Positions 12,658 to 25,300 of a stretch of 64,000 bases of DNA are shown here, piece after piece. Below the pieces are notes generated by a model. That model made no database searches and was not told the origin of the DNA. It saw only the letters and a list, made by a program, of their open reading frames with translations. The stretch's first letter is position 1; every line of letters begins with the position of its first letter. The DNA is taken from NCBI RefSeq assembly GCF_037975245.1, contig NC_092581.1, forward strand, positions 8,991,303 to 9,055,302, given 5' to 3'. This DNA comes from Apostichopus japonicus. Its lineage: Eukaryota; Echinodermata; Holothuroidea; Aspidochirotida; Stichopodidae. The translations under genes and the position numbers were made by a program.

Positions 12658-14829
12658 GCGCGTATCCAGGATTTTCAAACCCGGGGGGCGCGAATTACTA
12701 TCTAAGCGGAGCGCCACCATCGGTTTTGAACCCCCCCCCGATCACCGGAAACGGCACTTCTCGGGCTTGAAATGACCAACCAGATGTACACTTTTTGCCT
12801 GAGAACCAGGTATTTCCTAATAGTTTTTTTTTCCATCCATAACCTTTTTGAAGTTTGTCAACCCGGCACACATCATGTTCGACCTGATGGCATCTCCTGT
12901 GGGTCTTTGCTTTTGTAGGTGATTCTACGTCGCGGCCCACAATACCCGTCAGCCCCACTTTTCAAGGTTTTAAGCCCCATATTTGTTCAGAATTTGAAAA
13001 TTCACATTTCTCGTGAATAAACTCACTTCAAAACATACCCATAATGTTGTACAAAATTTCATCTATGGACAACCAATATAGAAAAACTTCCTTGAACCCC
13101 TAACAGTCCGGTCAAAATTGCACGAGTAGAGGGAAGTGTGATGCAGAATGTTGGTCAGATATTGTCGAAAATTCAGACACAGTTAATTTATTGGTGTAGA
13201 AACATTAAAACCTCTTATAACGGCTATTATAAAACTTGGTTGAAGGAAATGAAAAAATAGCAGATATTTCCTTCAACCGAACACTACACACATAGGCGTA
13301 GGAGGCGCGGCGGCAGTGGCGGAGCTAGGGGTATTGGTCAGGAGTGGCGAGAATGGTCTGTAGGAGCGCTTTCGACACTTTCTAAGCGGAGCGCCACCAC
13401 TGGTTGGCGCGTAGCGTACAGAAAATTTTTGAATAAAGATACTCCCTAGATCGCCGGAAATGACCCTTTCCGGGCCTGGCTAATTTGCAGATAAACGAAG
13501 AATAAGGTGTCATCGCCAAATTACAGCAACAAAATGTGACAAATGTCAATAAGTAGATGAGAGCGCAATAAAAAAGTTAATAATCTAGAACAAGTAAAAA
13601 GTGATAAAGAGCTGAAAAAGGCGCCAGCAGTCCATTTGAGTCCGTCAGGGAGGGGGGGCATCCACCCCGACCGTATGGACGCTCCGCCACTGCGCGGCGG
13701 GGGTGCAGCCCCTAATTCGCCATTACTAATGTAAAAGAGAGTTTTGACATAATTGGACCTCCGTGCTTTTTATACATCTACATGAGGCATGTCGTTGTTT
13801 ACATTAGCATCCCGCGAAATACTGCGCAATTTTAACGGACCGTACGGTACATGATGGCATGCAATGTAATAACCGATGCTTGCTTATATGATATTGACTT
13901 GAACACGTTGAACGCGCGCTTCGCGCGCGAAAATTTTTGGTTATTTTTTCAGGCAAGTCGGACAGTTTTGAGGCTTTTCATCCTGGAACGCCATTTTCAT
14001 GCTCACTGATATGATGTGATATCTGCTGTTTGCGTTACAAATTCGAACAGGCGCGTAGCGAGGAATTTGCCAAGGGAGGGGCGAAGCCTGTAGGCAAATT
14101 ATCTAAGAGTAGCGCCACCATAGGTTGGCGCGAAGCGTACAAGAAAATTTTGGCCGAAAATGCCTCCCAGATCGCTGGAAATGGAAAACCCAGGACCATT
14201 TGTTAGAGCGAAGCGTACAAGCAAATTTTGGCCAAAAATGTCTCCTAGATCGCTGGAAATGACACTTCCCAGGCCTTGTAAGTTGCCTCTAAGCACTTTC
14301 TATTTTGAAATTACTTAGCGATATCATTTAAAAAAATGCTGAATGGGGGGGGGGGGGTGGGCGGTCGCCCCCATCCCAAAATGCGTCATGTTCCCCGACG
14401 ACACGGTCGAGTTCGAGACCAGCCACAGTTGGTTTCATAGCACAATTCTACACACGCGTTATGATAGACCATATATAGTACATATATAGATCATTAGTGA
14501 GAGAGGAAAATGGAAACGTCAAAAAATGGAGTTGTCGGTGTAAGGGGTAGGGTGAGTCACACTTTTACGAAATCATTGATCCGTCACTGGCTACCCTTCA
14601 GCGCTGTAATGATGTCACTGTTCCTATTTCTCTCCCCGGTGTCTTCGCGTTTTTCTTTTACTCCCTCCTTTTCTCCTTTTCTCTTTTTCTTCTTTTTCTT
14701 TTCCCTTCCTTCCTCTTCTCCTCCTCTTTTTTCCCCTCTTTTTTCCTTTTTTCTTCTCTTTTTTTTTCTCTCCTCTTTTTCTTTCCCGGGGGGCGCGCGC
14801 CCCCAACGCCCCCCCTGGATACGCACCTG
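12655..14829. mobile_element. 2.2-kb non-autonomous TIR DNA transposon (composite)
   Basis: The ends form a 16-bp terminal inverted repeat with one mismatch: CAGGCGCGTATCCAGG at 12655-12670, and CCTGGATACGCACCTG at 14814-14829. TATATA flanks both sides. Internally, three related stretches share AAGCGGAGCGCCACCA and GATCGCCGGAAATGA (near 12700, 13382 and 14101), suggesting nested or tandem copies of one family. A pyrimidine-rich tract fills 14636-14785. No transposase is visible. The CAGG start and possible 8-bp TA-rich duplication suggest hAT, but the TA background makes the target duplication ambiguous. Confidence 0.7.
13314..13692. mobile_element. hAT-type MITE with perfect 8-bp target duplication
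   Basis: A 379-bp insertion begins CAGTGGCGGAGC and ends GCTCCGCCACTG, a 12-bp perfect TIR. It is flanked on both sides by CGCGGCGG (13306-13313 and 13693-13700), an 8-bp target-site duplication as expected for hAT. It sits inside the larger TIR element at 12655-14829. It has no coding capacity. Confidence 0.9.
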
Positions 14830-14938
14830 TATATATATTTGCAATACCTTAATTGGAATAAGCTTCAAGAAATGTATACCAAAGTGCCATCTTACCTTTT
14901 GATTAGGCCTATATCCGACAATAACCTGATTTCGTTGT

Positions 14939-15432
14939 CTATTGTTTCTTCCAGACTAATGGGCATTTTACGCCGACAGGCTTTGATTTAACTTTATAAG
15001 TCCCGGTACTATGTACTTTACACTTTGATATTGCAAACATGCCGTTAATGCCCCTGAAAAGATAAGTTATCTTTGCGGTAATGGTTACTTGGTTTCTTTC
15101 ATGAACTTGAGAGATGTTGTTCTGCGTTGAATAAACTTTGGTTATTAAAGAAGATCCACAGATGCTGCCAAACGTGTTCGGAGTAGGCGACAAATTCAAG
15201 GTAAAATTGAATAATGTTTGCTGCCATCACAAACCCAGTTTACGTCACCGACACATGAGAAGCTGTCTACTTGCTGCAGGGCCCTGAAAGTTTTTGAAGA
15301 ATCCGCCACTCCATGAATGTTGTTTTGGACACTGATTGTAATAATGAGCATGCTATGAGTGGGTAAGCAGAGGGGGCAGGGGCGGGCCATATTAATGACC
15401 TTTACCTGCACCAAGATGGCCTCGCGCCCCAT
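14939..15432 (-). other. Unrecognised open stretch, possible exons
   Basis: Two adjacent minus-strand open segments (15196-15432 and 14939-15199) in different frames show cysteine-bearing, non-repetitive composition, for example FRALQQVDSFSCVGDVNWVC, then FGSICGSSLITKVYS and VKCPLVWKKQ. No family was recognised. It could be part of an unplaced gene, a pseudogene or chance. Confidence 0.25.
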
Positions 15433-16364
15433 GAGACTTTTTTTAGACTAAATAATGCTCATAGCCGTACCAAAAGATGGTTCATATAACCGGGGTCACC
15501 AACGTCCAGGGAAACTCCAAGGGTTGGTTCCGAAATTTTGAACCAATTGATCACCGTGACTGGCAGTCATGTCTTTGCATGAACAATTAAATGAGCACCG
15601 ATATGCATATATGCCTTGTCAGTTTAATAGCGCCTTTGTTACATTTAGGAATTTGTGTTAATTAAGCAGGGCCTCTTATCCCAATTTTGTCAGACGATCT
15701 TCCAATTAAATGACTAACATTTAGTTACACTTGTAGTATACATTGACAATCAAAAACTGATTCTTTCCTGTATGTATTCTCAGTTTGATATCCACAATAT
15801 AGCGGAGGGACATGGGTATGGTACAGGGAGGTGAGGTATACTATTGTAATGTTAATTTGATGTAAGTGTTGCGAACAGAAACGAAGAAATGAAATGTAAA
15901 AGAACTATCACAGGAAAGAAAATGTAATAGCTAACATTTATTTTTATTTTCTTTCTCGTGGAACTTAGTACAAAAAGTATTCATTAATAAGAAATAAATA
16001 AGGAAAACACAAATAAAGAGCATCTACTGCTGTAGAAACTAAACGTACAAAGAAAGAAATATTGTTGATTGTTCTGCAAAATTTACTTGGATGATTACTA
16101 TCTTGACAATGGTTGTAGTGTCTCCTTTTAATCGACCAGAAAAGTGGCGTGAACAAAGGGGGCGTGGAGGAGGGGGGGGGGGGGGGGCAGGTGCATTAAT
16201 TCGTGGATTTTTTTAGAATTTAAGTTTATCTATTTGTACAACCTTACTTAATCATAGAGGTAATTTATGGTCTATGTCTTAGAATGTCAATTTTTTTTCT
16301 GGGGAGGACCACCAAACAGCCAAACCAATCTACATCTGATTCAACTACAACAAACACAATACTC
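15433..16364. other. Intergenic, no gene seen
   Basis: AT-rich unique sequence with a G-run near 16170-16187. No coding or RNA signal was recognised. Confidence 0.5.
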
Positions 16365-17630
16365 AAATCCTTGATCCACATATGACCCTTCTATTAAGGT
16401 CCATTTCCCTACCTGAATCAATCCACCTATGACCCTTCCATTAAGGTACACTCCCCTAGCTGAATCAATCCACCTATGACCCATCTATCAAGGTCCATTC
16501 CCCTACCTGAATCAATTCACCTATGACCCTTCTATTAAGGTCCATTTCCCTACCTGAATCAATTCACCTATGCCCCTTCTATTAAGGTCCATTTCCCTAC
16601 CTGAATCAATCCACCTATGACCCTTCTATTAAGGTCCATTTCCCTACCTGAATCAATTCACCTATGCCACTTCTATTAAGGTCCATTTCCCTACCTGAAT
16701 CAATCCACCTATGACCCTTCTATTAAGGTCCATTTCCCTACCTGAATCAATCCACATATGACCCTTCTATTAAGGTCCATTTCCCTACCTGAATCAATTC
16801 ACCTATGCCCCTTCTATTAAGGTCCATTTCCCTACCTGAATCAATCCACCTATGACCCTTCTATTAAGGTCCATTTCCCTACCTGAATCAATCCACCTAT
16901 GAACCTTCTATTAAGGTCCATTTCCCTACCTGAATCAATACACCTATGCCCCTTCTATTAAGGTCCATTTCCCTACCTGAATCAATACACCTATGCCCCT
17001 TCTATTAAGGTCCATTTCCCTACCTGAATCAATTCACCTATGACCCTTCTATCAATGTCCATTCCCCTACCTGAATCAATACACCTATGACCCTTCTATT
17101 AAGGTCCATTTCCCTACCTGAATCAATCCACCTATGACCCTTCTAATAAGGTCCATTCCCTACCTGAATCAATCCACCTATGACCCTTCTATCAAGGTCC
17201 ATTCCCTACCTGAATCAATCCACCTATGACCCTTCTAATAAGGTCCATTCCCTTCCTGAATCAATCCAGCTATGACGCTTCTATTAAGGTCCATTCCCCT
17301 ACCTGAATCAATCCATCTATGACCCTTCCATTAAGGTCCATTTCCCTACCTGACACAATCCACCTATGACCCTTCTATTAAGGTCCATTTCCCTACCTAA
17401 ATCAATCCTCCTATGACCTTTCTATTAAGGACACAATTTTGCCTGAATCAACCACCTATGACCCTTCTATTAAGGTCCATTTCCCTACCTGAATCAATCC
17501 ACCTATGACCCTTATATTAAGGTCCATTTCCCTACCTCAATCAATCCTCCTATGACCCTTCTATTAAGGTCCATTTCCCTACCTGAATCAATTCACCTTT
17601 GACCTTTCTATTAAAGGACACAATTTTGCA
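16365..17630. repeat. 47-bp satellite-like array, about 27 copies
   Basis: Tandem units run GAATCAATCCACCTATGACC, CTTCTATTAAGGTCC, ATTTCCCTACCT. Most units are exactly 47 bp, with one-base variants. Two units near the right end (17410-17445 and 17595-17630) carry a diverged ending, GGACACAATTTTGC, marking an array-edge variant. Confidence 0.97.
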
Positions 17631-18195
17631 AGCAGCATTGGTGAGACAGAAAGAAAAATACTATTCAAGAGAATAAACCTACCACAGGCTAGCCTCGAAA
17701 GTGATAGTAGTAATATAGGATAAATGGTCGTAAACAAAGAGAGAGATTTGATTGGTGCATGATCTGTTGGGTGGGACTTGCAAATTTTGATTGAAGTTTG
17801 TAGAATCTACAGACTAGTTAATCAATCTGGTGAATTTTATTCAGCTCAAAATGTTTAAGGACAGATAACTCAATAAATATAATGAATATTGATATGAAAA
17901 TTGCATAGAAGGGTGTAATTTTCACTGAGCTTTCAGTGCAGTAAGTTGGAAATGTCAAAGTTTAAATTTGGCAAACACGTAATGAGACTTAAAGTATTAA
18001 ATACAAATAAGAAATGCATTTGATAAGTTTGGCAATGAATCCCTTTGTGCAATATATGTGATGTTTTCTAACCCATCCATTATGATGGGTATGTATCCAG
18101 AACTGCTTTCCTTGCATTGAATAATAAAATGATACATCAACATATATGGCTTTATTTTTGTTGGACATTTTTTTGTTACGACATATATTTTGTTT
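17631..18195. other. Intergenic, no gene seen
   Basis: AT-rich sequence without recognisable exon or repeat family. Confidence 0.5.
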
Positions 18196-18415
18196 GCCGG
18201 TGCCTTTCAATCATAAGGTCCACTGAGTTCGAGTCACTCCAAGATTAATGTATGTCGTCCAGTTACAGAGTTGTTGACAATTCATAATCATGGACGTTAA
18301 ATTTGAATCTAAGAGACTGACTTCGGTCAGCTTGCGGCTTTGATAAGCCAATGATGGCTTCTTCGCGAGTTCCTGCTTGCAGGAGGATCGAAAATACATA
18401 CATACATACATACAT
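18196..18415 (+). repeat. tRNA-derived SINE (family 2), 5'-truncated
   Basis: It starts mid-head at GCCGGTGCC, keeps the B-box-like GTTCGAGTCACTCC, and ends with GCAGGAGGATCG and a (CATA)n tail. The same element occurs in full, inverted, at 25957-26196. Confidence 0.8.
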
Positions 18416-18778
18416 GGATACATTTCTCAACTGATCACCCCCTCCCTCTCACTATGGATTCAAATTAAATCATATAAAATACATAGATGTCTTTGGCAAT
18501 ATTTAACTATCACTTCACAAACTATGTATCAACACACACACACACATAGACAAACAGTAAATCATGTGAACAGAAAGACATTCTTGACCACACTTGTACA
18601 TCACCAAACTGCTCAGTTTCTCTGCATATCCTAATAAAATCTTGGTCAAACAGAGTAAAACCACCTGTTAATTACTTGATTCTGAATGAACAATGCTCAC
18701 ATTTTACCTATAAAACAATGAGATAATTATCAAACAGCCTACATGCATGAGGATACCAGGCCATAAAATTCTTGCTTA

Positions 18779-18890
18779 TTAAAGGGTGTGAAGACTCGCG
18801 CAAAAAGAAATGTCTAATGCCGGTAATCTGACCTAGTTTCGAATGAGGTGCAACAGAAGTGTTATGTACCACCATCGATCCCAGATTTTG
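18779..18890 (-). mobile_element. Solo end of TTAA MITE family
   Basis: It begins TTAAAGGGTGTGAAGACTCG and matches the right-hand end of the MITEs at 22629-23008 and 40719-41081 for about 110 bp, up to CGATCCCAGA. The other end is missing. Confidence 0.75.
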
Positions 18891-19329
18891 CTGTTTGCCA
18901 GTAGAAAACAAAGGCACAAGTTTGCATTTTCTGCCAATGTAGGTGCCTATATTCTATTAATTCATGTAAAATGCAAGAGGGAATTGATTTTAGCCAGTAG
19001 ATTTCTTTAAATGCATTGACAACTTCTAGCAAGTAGACTAGTAGAGGCAATGATAAATTGTCAATCCCAAGCCTATCCATCATGAGAGCTTGGACTTAAT
19101 CTCATGCTCAAAATAGAATCAATTTCAAGAAATATTGACATATTCTCAACTAAGATGGTCACAATAATGCAACATGAACTTTGTTTGGCAATAATCAAAA
19201 AATTTCCATTTTGGAGGTTTTTTTTGTAGGAGTTTTGGCAAGGACTGAAGGGGGTAAGCAATGCTTGAGGGGAGGGTTGGTTTACATCTGTTTGTTTATT
19301 ACACTGTGACATTGAACCCAATTCTTGCA

Positions 19330-22300
19330 ATGTCAGTAAATATTGTCTTTACAGAATATGAATTCTTAGATCCATCCATTCCATCGCTGAAGTCTTATGT
19401 TACAGCAGACAACTATCGGCAGTTGTGGAACAGCCATGTCATAAAAGAACTCTTTGCAAATGAGGCCATTAGAAATAATCTTTCAGAAATTAACACTCCT
19501 CATCTTGCTCAAGTGGTAAATGAAATGAGGCCTACAAAAGCTATCTTGTCAACAAGCAGAGCCTCTGTTGGTTCGGTTAAAACTTGCTGGAACTTCTTGA
19601 CCTGTTGAAATGAAAGAAAGGATACATATGAAGTCCACTTAGCCTTTAATATTGAAAGCACTGTACATTTTACTTATTCTAAAAACATTGCCCAAAGGTT
19701 GGTTTATGGGTCATAAGAATATTAAAGTGGTCGGAACCTTCACTTTTTATTTTTTTTCAAAAATAAAGTTAACCCTTTTTCCTTCTTTGTTGAGATAACT
19801 GTATTATGTTCATCCAACAAATCAGCTTAAAGTTCATTTCACATTATGATGTCAAAATGCAGACTTGCTAATGGTGAATTTCATTTTCTAAAGCTGAAGT
19901 TGAAGATTCCTTCAACTGAATTGGGCCACTTCTTACCTGTTCATGGCAGAGGGTTGTCGGGGAACTGCCAAGTATGTCCATCAAAATGTCCATCAAAATG
20001 AAGGAGTAGCTAAGTTCAACTAAGTTCAAAGTTGTGGTGTTCCTCAGGGTTCGATTTTGGGTCCTCTTTTATTTCTTATTTATATTAACGATATTGGTAA
20101 TGCCTCAAATCACATGTCTTATATACTTTTTGCTGATGATATTTATTTTATATTTATTTTACAAACACAAAGATCCTCATTTTGCAGCAAGAGTTATAAA
20201 TACCGAGCTTAATAAGATATCTGAATGGTTTCAAGTAAATAAGTTATCACTGAATACATGTAAGTCTAATTATATAATATTTCACCCCCCCCCCCGCAAA
20301 AGCCCACCCCCATTATTAACTTATTTATAGGTAATGACAACATAAATTGTACTCATTCTACTAAATTTCTAGGTTTAATCATTGACAATTATCTAAGCTG
20401 GAAGCTTCAAGTTCAGAAAGTATCTAAGACAGTCTCCAAAAACATTAGTATCTTGTATAAGTTCAAAGACCTTTTTTCTAAGCAAGTACACCTTTCATTA
20501 TATAACACCCTTATTTTGCCACACTTAAACTGTTGTGCAATTGTCTGGGCTAACTCGAACCCATCTATTGTTAATCGCCTATTCATCCTCTAGAAGCATG
20601 CCGTACGATGTATCAACAATGTTCTGTACCGTGATCACACTGCACCTTTTTTTCAAAGACAACCGGATACTTAGCATTTTCGACTTATACCACTACCAAT
20701 TAGGCATCTTTATGTACAAATTTAATCACAATTTACTTCCACCCAATTTTAGCTCTTTTTCATCAAGGCAGGCAATGTTCACCAATATGATGTACACAAA
20801 ATAGGGACAATTATTTTCATAGATTATGTCGTTCTTCTTCTTATCAAAAGACAATCCACATAAGTGGCCCCACGTTCTGGAATTCTCTAGATGTCCACTT
20901 ACGTACCCAACCCTCTTTGACTTCCTTTAAATTGGCTTTAAAAAATCATTTGTTAGATAAGTACTGATCCTTTCTTTTTTATTTTTCTCCCTGCTTCTTC
21001 TTTTTTTATGTGGTGGGGTGGGTGGGATTTATATAAGTTAAAGTTTAGTAATAAGTAAATCAATTAATTAAGTATAGAGGGTGGCCTGGAATTTATAAGC
21101 ATTGCTTCTGCCAGGTCTCCCCCGCAGTGATGATTACATTGTAAATAAGATTGTTCTGGTGATGACTGTATGTATACTTCAACATTTTGATGCTTTTGTA
21201 CTATCTTCTATGTATTTTTTGTATTATCATCTTGCTAAAATAAAGAGAGAATATAACCCAATGGAACCACTATTTCCAACAAATATGTCAAGAGTTGAAC
21301 GCTATTATGTACTTCATGATGTAAAAGAACATGTGATATATCTTCAAATGTTGCCTCATCAGTTCAATGACTAATTTATGATTACAGGTCTAGCAATATG
21401 AAATAACAACCTTTTCATTTCACTAGCTTTAACAATAAATATTTGAAATATACCGCCTGGTTTTCTTCATGGCATGGTTTTCTTCTGTCAATTCTGTACC
21501 ACCTTCACCTTCGGTAACTCCATCGACATCACCTGGAGAATGTTCATCCTCTCTGGTATTTGGACATATCGAATATTTTTCCCGTTGACGAAAAATTGTT
21601 CGAAGAAATTTTTGTTTCCATACGGATCTGTAAAGTGTACATCTTTCATAGTGATGTTCATAAAGCCATCTACAATTTCAATACAACCTGTCATGGAAGA
21701 TTCATTTCGTAACTCAACTGTTGTCGTTTTGCCTGTTAACCCCTGCAAAAGACACACAAGCGAATTCCTTGACTTGAACTTTTCCCTTTTCGACATATCC
21801 ATACTGATAGGAATAATTATCAAAAGAGTACAAGTGAATTTTAGCTGTAAACGTTTGAATCTTCTTTGTGCGTGACAACACTTACAAATCCGGTGTGCAA
21901 TAACGTCTGTGAACCTAATACGCGAAACTCCGAACTTGTAATGAAACACCGTGTGCAATGTAGTTACAACTCCCTGGTTATATTATGTTAACTTCGGAAA
22001 ACGGGAAACCGACTACGGCAAGTCGCAATGTTTACAACTTTATCCATGTGGCCATGGTAAAGATTGTATGTGACATCGACCGAATCATTTATCAGGTGGT
22101 CGTTGTGGTATTATTAAGGCGAAAAAAAAGTTTCTATCACTGTCTGTATAAGTAAGTCATCGGACAACGGCGATAAAGTGTTATGGGCAATTCATGAGAT
22201 CGTTCAGAGTACAACAACGATTGTGTGTTGGTACTTTGCAATCGACTTCTGTACCCAGGCTAGGCCTTAGTGCTACTAGTACTACTAGAACTAGACCCAG

Positions 22301-25300
22301 TAACGTTAGTATAGTAAACCAACAGTAGGCGATACACAGTTAGGCTTCATCTGACATGAGTCCTATTTAGCACCAACAAATGTTACAGCTAGGCTGAATT
22401 ATAATGATGGTATTTAATATGTAGCAATGGACTAATCTAGTGTCAGTGCATGGGAGAGGCGCATAACTGTTGGATGAACAGTGGGATATTCGACTTTTGT
22501 TTTGAGTGTGCAAGCACAAAATACCACTCCTTTCCATCACACGATTCATCTATGCATTCCATACCACCCTTTCGAATTGGCCTATTTGAATGTTTTTCAA
22601 CATCAGGGCACTTTTTAATCTGCTTCCCTTAAAGGCATTGAAGACTCGCCCCAAACCGCATGTGGCCATCTGAAAAAGTTAACTTTGCGTTGCTTGCAAG
22701 TGACGCTTTGTTCTTGTCGCTACAAAATGCAGACAGTATAGTAATGAAACGTGATACCTTGTTATCTTTAGCTGGACCTGAGTGTCCATCGCTGTATTGT
22801 TTGTACACTGTGTTGTGGGTATTGACCCGCAGCTGTACTGTATGTACTGACTGTACACTAGTTTCTAATTACCGATGGTAGCAAGCTGTGTGTCTGTATT
22901 TTCTAGGATCGATAGTGGTGTCTAACACTTCTGTTACACCTCATTCAAAACTAGGTCAGATTACCGGCATTAGACATTTCTTTTTGCGCAAGTCTTCACA
23001 CCCTTTAATTCTTCAACAACAGGGACAGTTTATATATACCCATTTTATATTTACTGCAACCAAAAAAGCACTTGCATTACAAAAGGGTACATCATAAATA
23101 CAAAATAGAGAACGAGTAGCCTACCATTTATTACCAGAAAGGAGAACTAATGTAATTTATGGAAAAGGGGCACGTTTTAGATTTTCATGTAACATTCAAG
23201 AGAGTTACCTATATCAAAGGAATTTCTATTTTGTAAGTCATGTCAAAACCTTAATTCTGCCAAAAGCCATTTATTTAATATTTTTCACAATTTGTTTCAG
23301 GAAATGTCTTTCAAGAAGTGTCTGGAGGATGCAACAACACATTTTCTTCGATCACAGTTTACTGACTGTTTCACCTTGTTGCAGGAAATGAAAAAAAGTA
23401 CAAAGAAGTCTATTGTTCTACAAAGCATCATTTTGAACAATTGCAAGATTTGTGCTCAGCAACTTGAAGTAAGATTTTATGAGTTAGAATGTTGCATGCA
23501 AGTACACTTGTAACCTAGATTGTGTACATAACTATTCCATTTATACTGTAGCATGCACTAAAACCTCACTATTTTTAGTGTTATTACTCCCAGTGGTACT
23601 GGTGTTAAGAACATGGTATGCCAAGAAAAAATACTTTAATTTGGAACCAAAAGATTGAGCTAGACATTGCTTTTCATTTGAAAAATACTGGTTTATGATA
23701 TTAGGGATATATATTAATATATGTGTTTGCCCATGATATCATTTGCCAAACCAGTCAAACAGATATTCCAAACGTCTTACTGTCGATCTCCAACACAAAA
23801 CCACATTTTTTACTCATAAAAGCAAAGTAAATTTTATAATAAATACAATTTTGCAATTGTAAAACTAACAAAACAATGAGCCTTCAATATGAAAATCACT
23901 GATTTGTAATACAGTTTCTCTAATGTATTAAATTACCCTTGTACCCTGTTTCTGAGAAAAAAAGAGAGAAAATTGCCTTATCACACAACGTTGATTTGAC
24001 TTGACTTTTATGTTCCTTTTAAACAAAACTAAACTTAAGTAATATTCTTTGTAATCTGTCTTTTTCTTTTGCCAGTCTTCTCCAACTTTAAAATCATTTG
24101 AAGATATCTTACACACTTTGAAAGGTAAGTACCTCAGAATAAACTAGCTGTGTGCTTCAACTAGAATAATTTTGATTGCATTAAGAAGCTTCAAGATGCT
24201 ACAAATGTGCATGCTTAAGGAAGCTGCACATTACATGACTGATCATGAACCTGACAAAATCGACTGTAGTCAGTCGTAGGGCTATAAAGGCTGGCGCAAA
24301 TCGAGCATATGAAACATATTTGATATTTGTCGTAGCATAGGGGCCCCCGCAGTTGAGTTGGGTCGTGGCACATTGCGGCTGAATACGATCGGACGCAAAT
24401 ACAACTAGGTGACCCCGACTGTCTCCAACTCTTTCCAGAGTCTCGTTGGGTCACTGTTGGGTCGGTGGAATTTGCGCCTGCCATTAGTCGTCACAATTAA
24501 AGATTTTACACATTTAAGTTAGGTTGTAAAGTGTGCAGGGGGGATGGGGGATGGCTTTAGGGGTCAATAATGGAGGGAATGTTGACCAGGAAGGGAAAGT
24601 GGAAAGAGGGAGATGCTGCAAAGTAAGTGGAACATTTATCTGTAGGTTTTGTCTCAAGGTTACTGCCACAATCTTCATATGTGGACAGTTTGTTGGATTT
24701 GCATAATGGCTGAATGACAAAATCTGAGTTCTAAGTTTGTTTGTCTACAGGTATATTATTCTTCCTGCATAGGTTCTTCAGTATAAATACAGTGTTGTTT
24801 CATATAGGGTCATATGCCATGGTGTTCTGACTACTTCCGATACAATTTAATCATCAGTAAAAAACATGATGGTTGCTGAGGTTCATCAAATTATTGTGAC
24901 AGTCTGTGAAATAACAGGTGGGCATTTTTTATAGTGGTTTGGAAATATTTTTTTCTAATTGAAAGAATTTTTTGGCATTGCCACAATTTAAAAAAAATTC
25001 CTTGAACTATTTGTATAGCCACCTCTAGTTTCTGACAAGATGTAGCTAACAAAATGAATAGCATTTGAAAAAAATCGGTGTGATGTTTTAAGAGAGTAAA
25101 CAGATGAGCGATGGTTATGATAACGAGGGATTTATTCTGATCACTCTTTGTTGTGAACCAATCTATTTCTTGTATATAAGACGGCTGCCGTTTATTTACT
25201 TTCATATGGCAGAGGGCAGTATTTACTTTAAGCATTGATGTAAACTAATCAAAACATTACAGTCAGTATGCCCTTTTGTATTCTGTGCATGTTTATGTCC

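Noticed and set aside
14584-14902. Basic/acidic low-complexity open frames (lysine/glutamate-rich on minus)
   Set aside because: Translation of a pyrimidine tract inside a transposon.
16365-17630. CRISPR-like array
   Set aside because: The 47-bp units are contiguous without unique spacers, in eukaryotic DNA.
22660-23097. Short plus-strand open frames near 22.7-23.1 kb
   Set aside because: They lie in the TTAA MITE; the same stretches recur at 40.7-41.1 kb.
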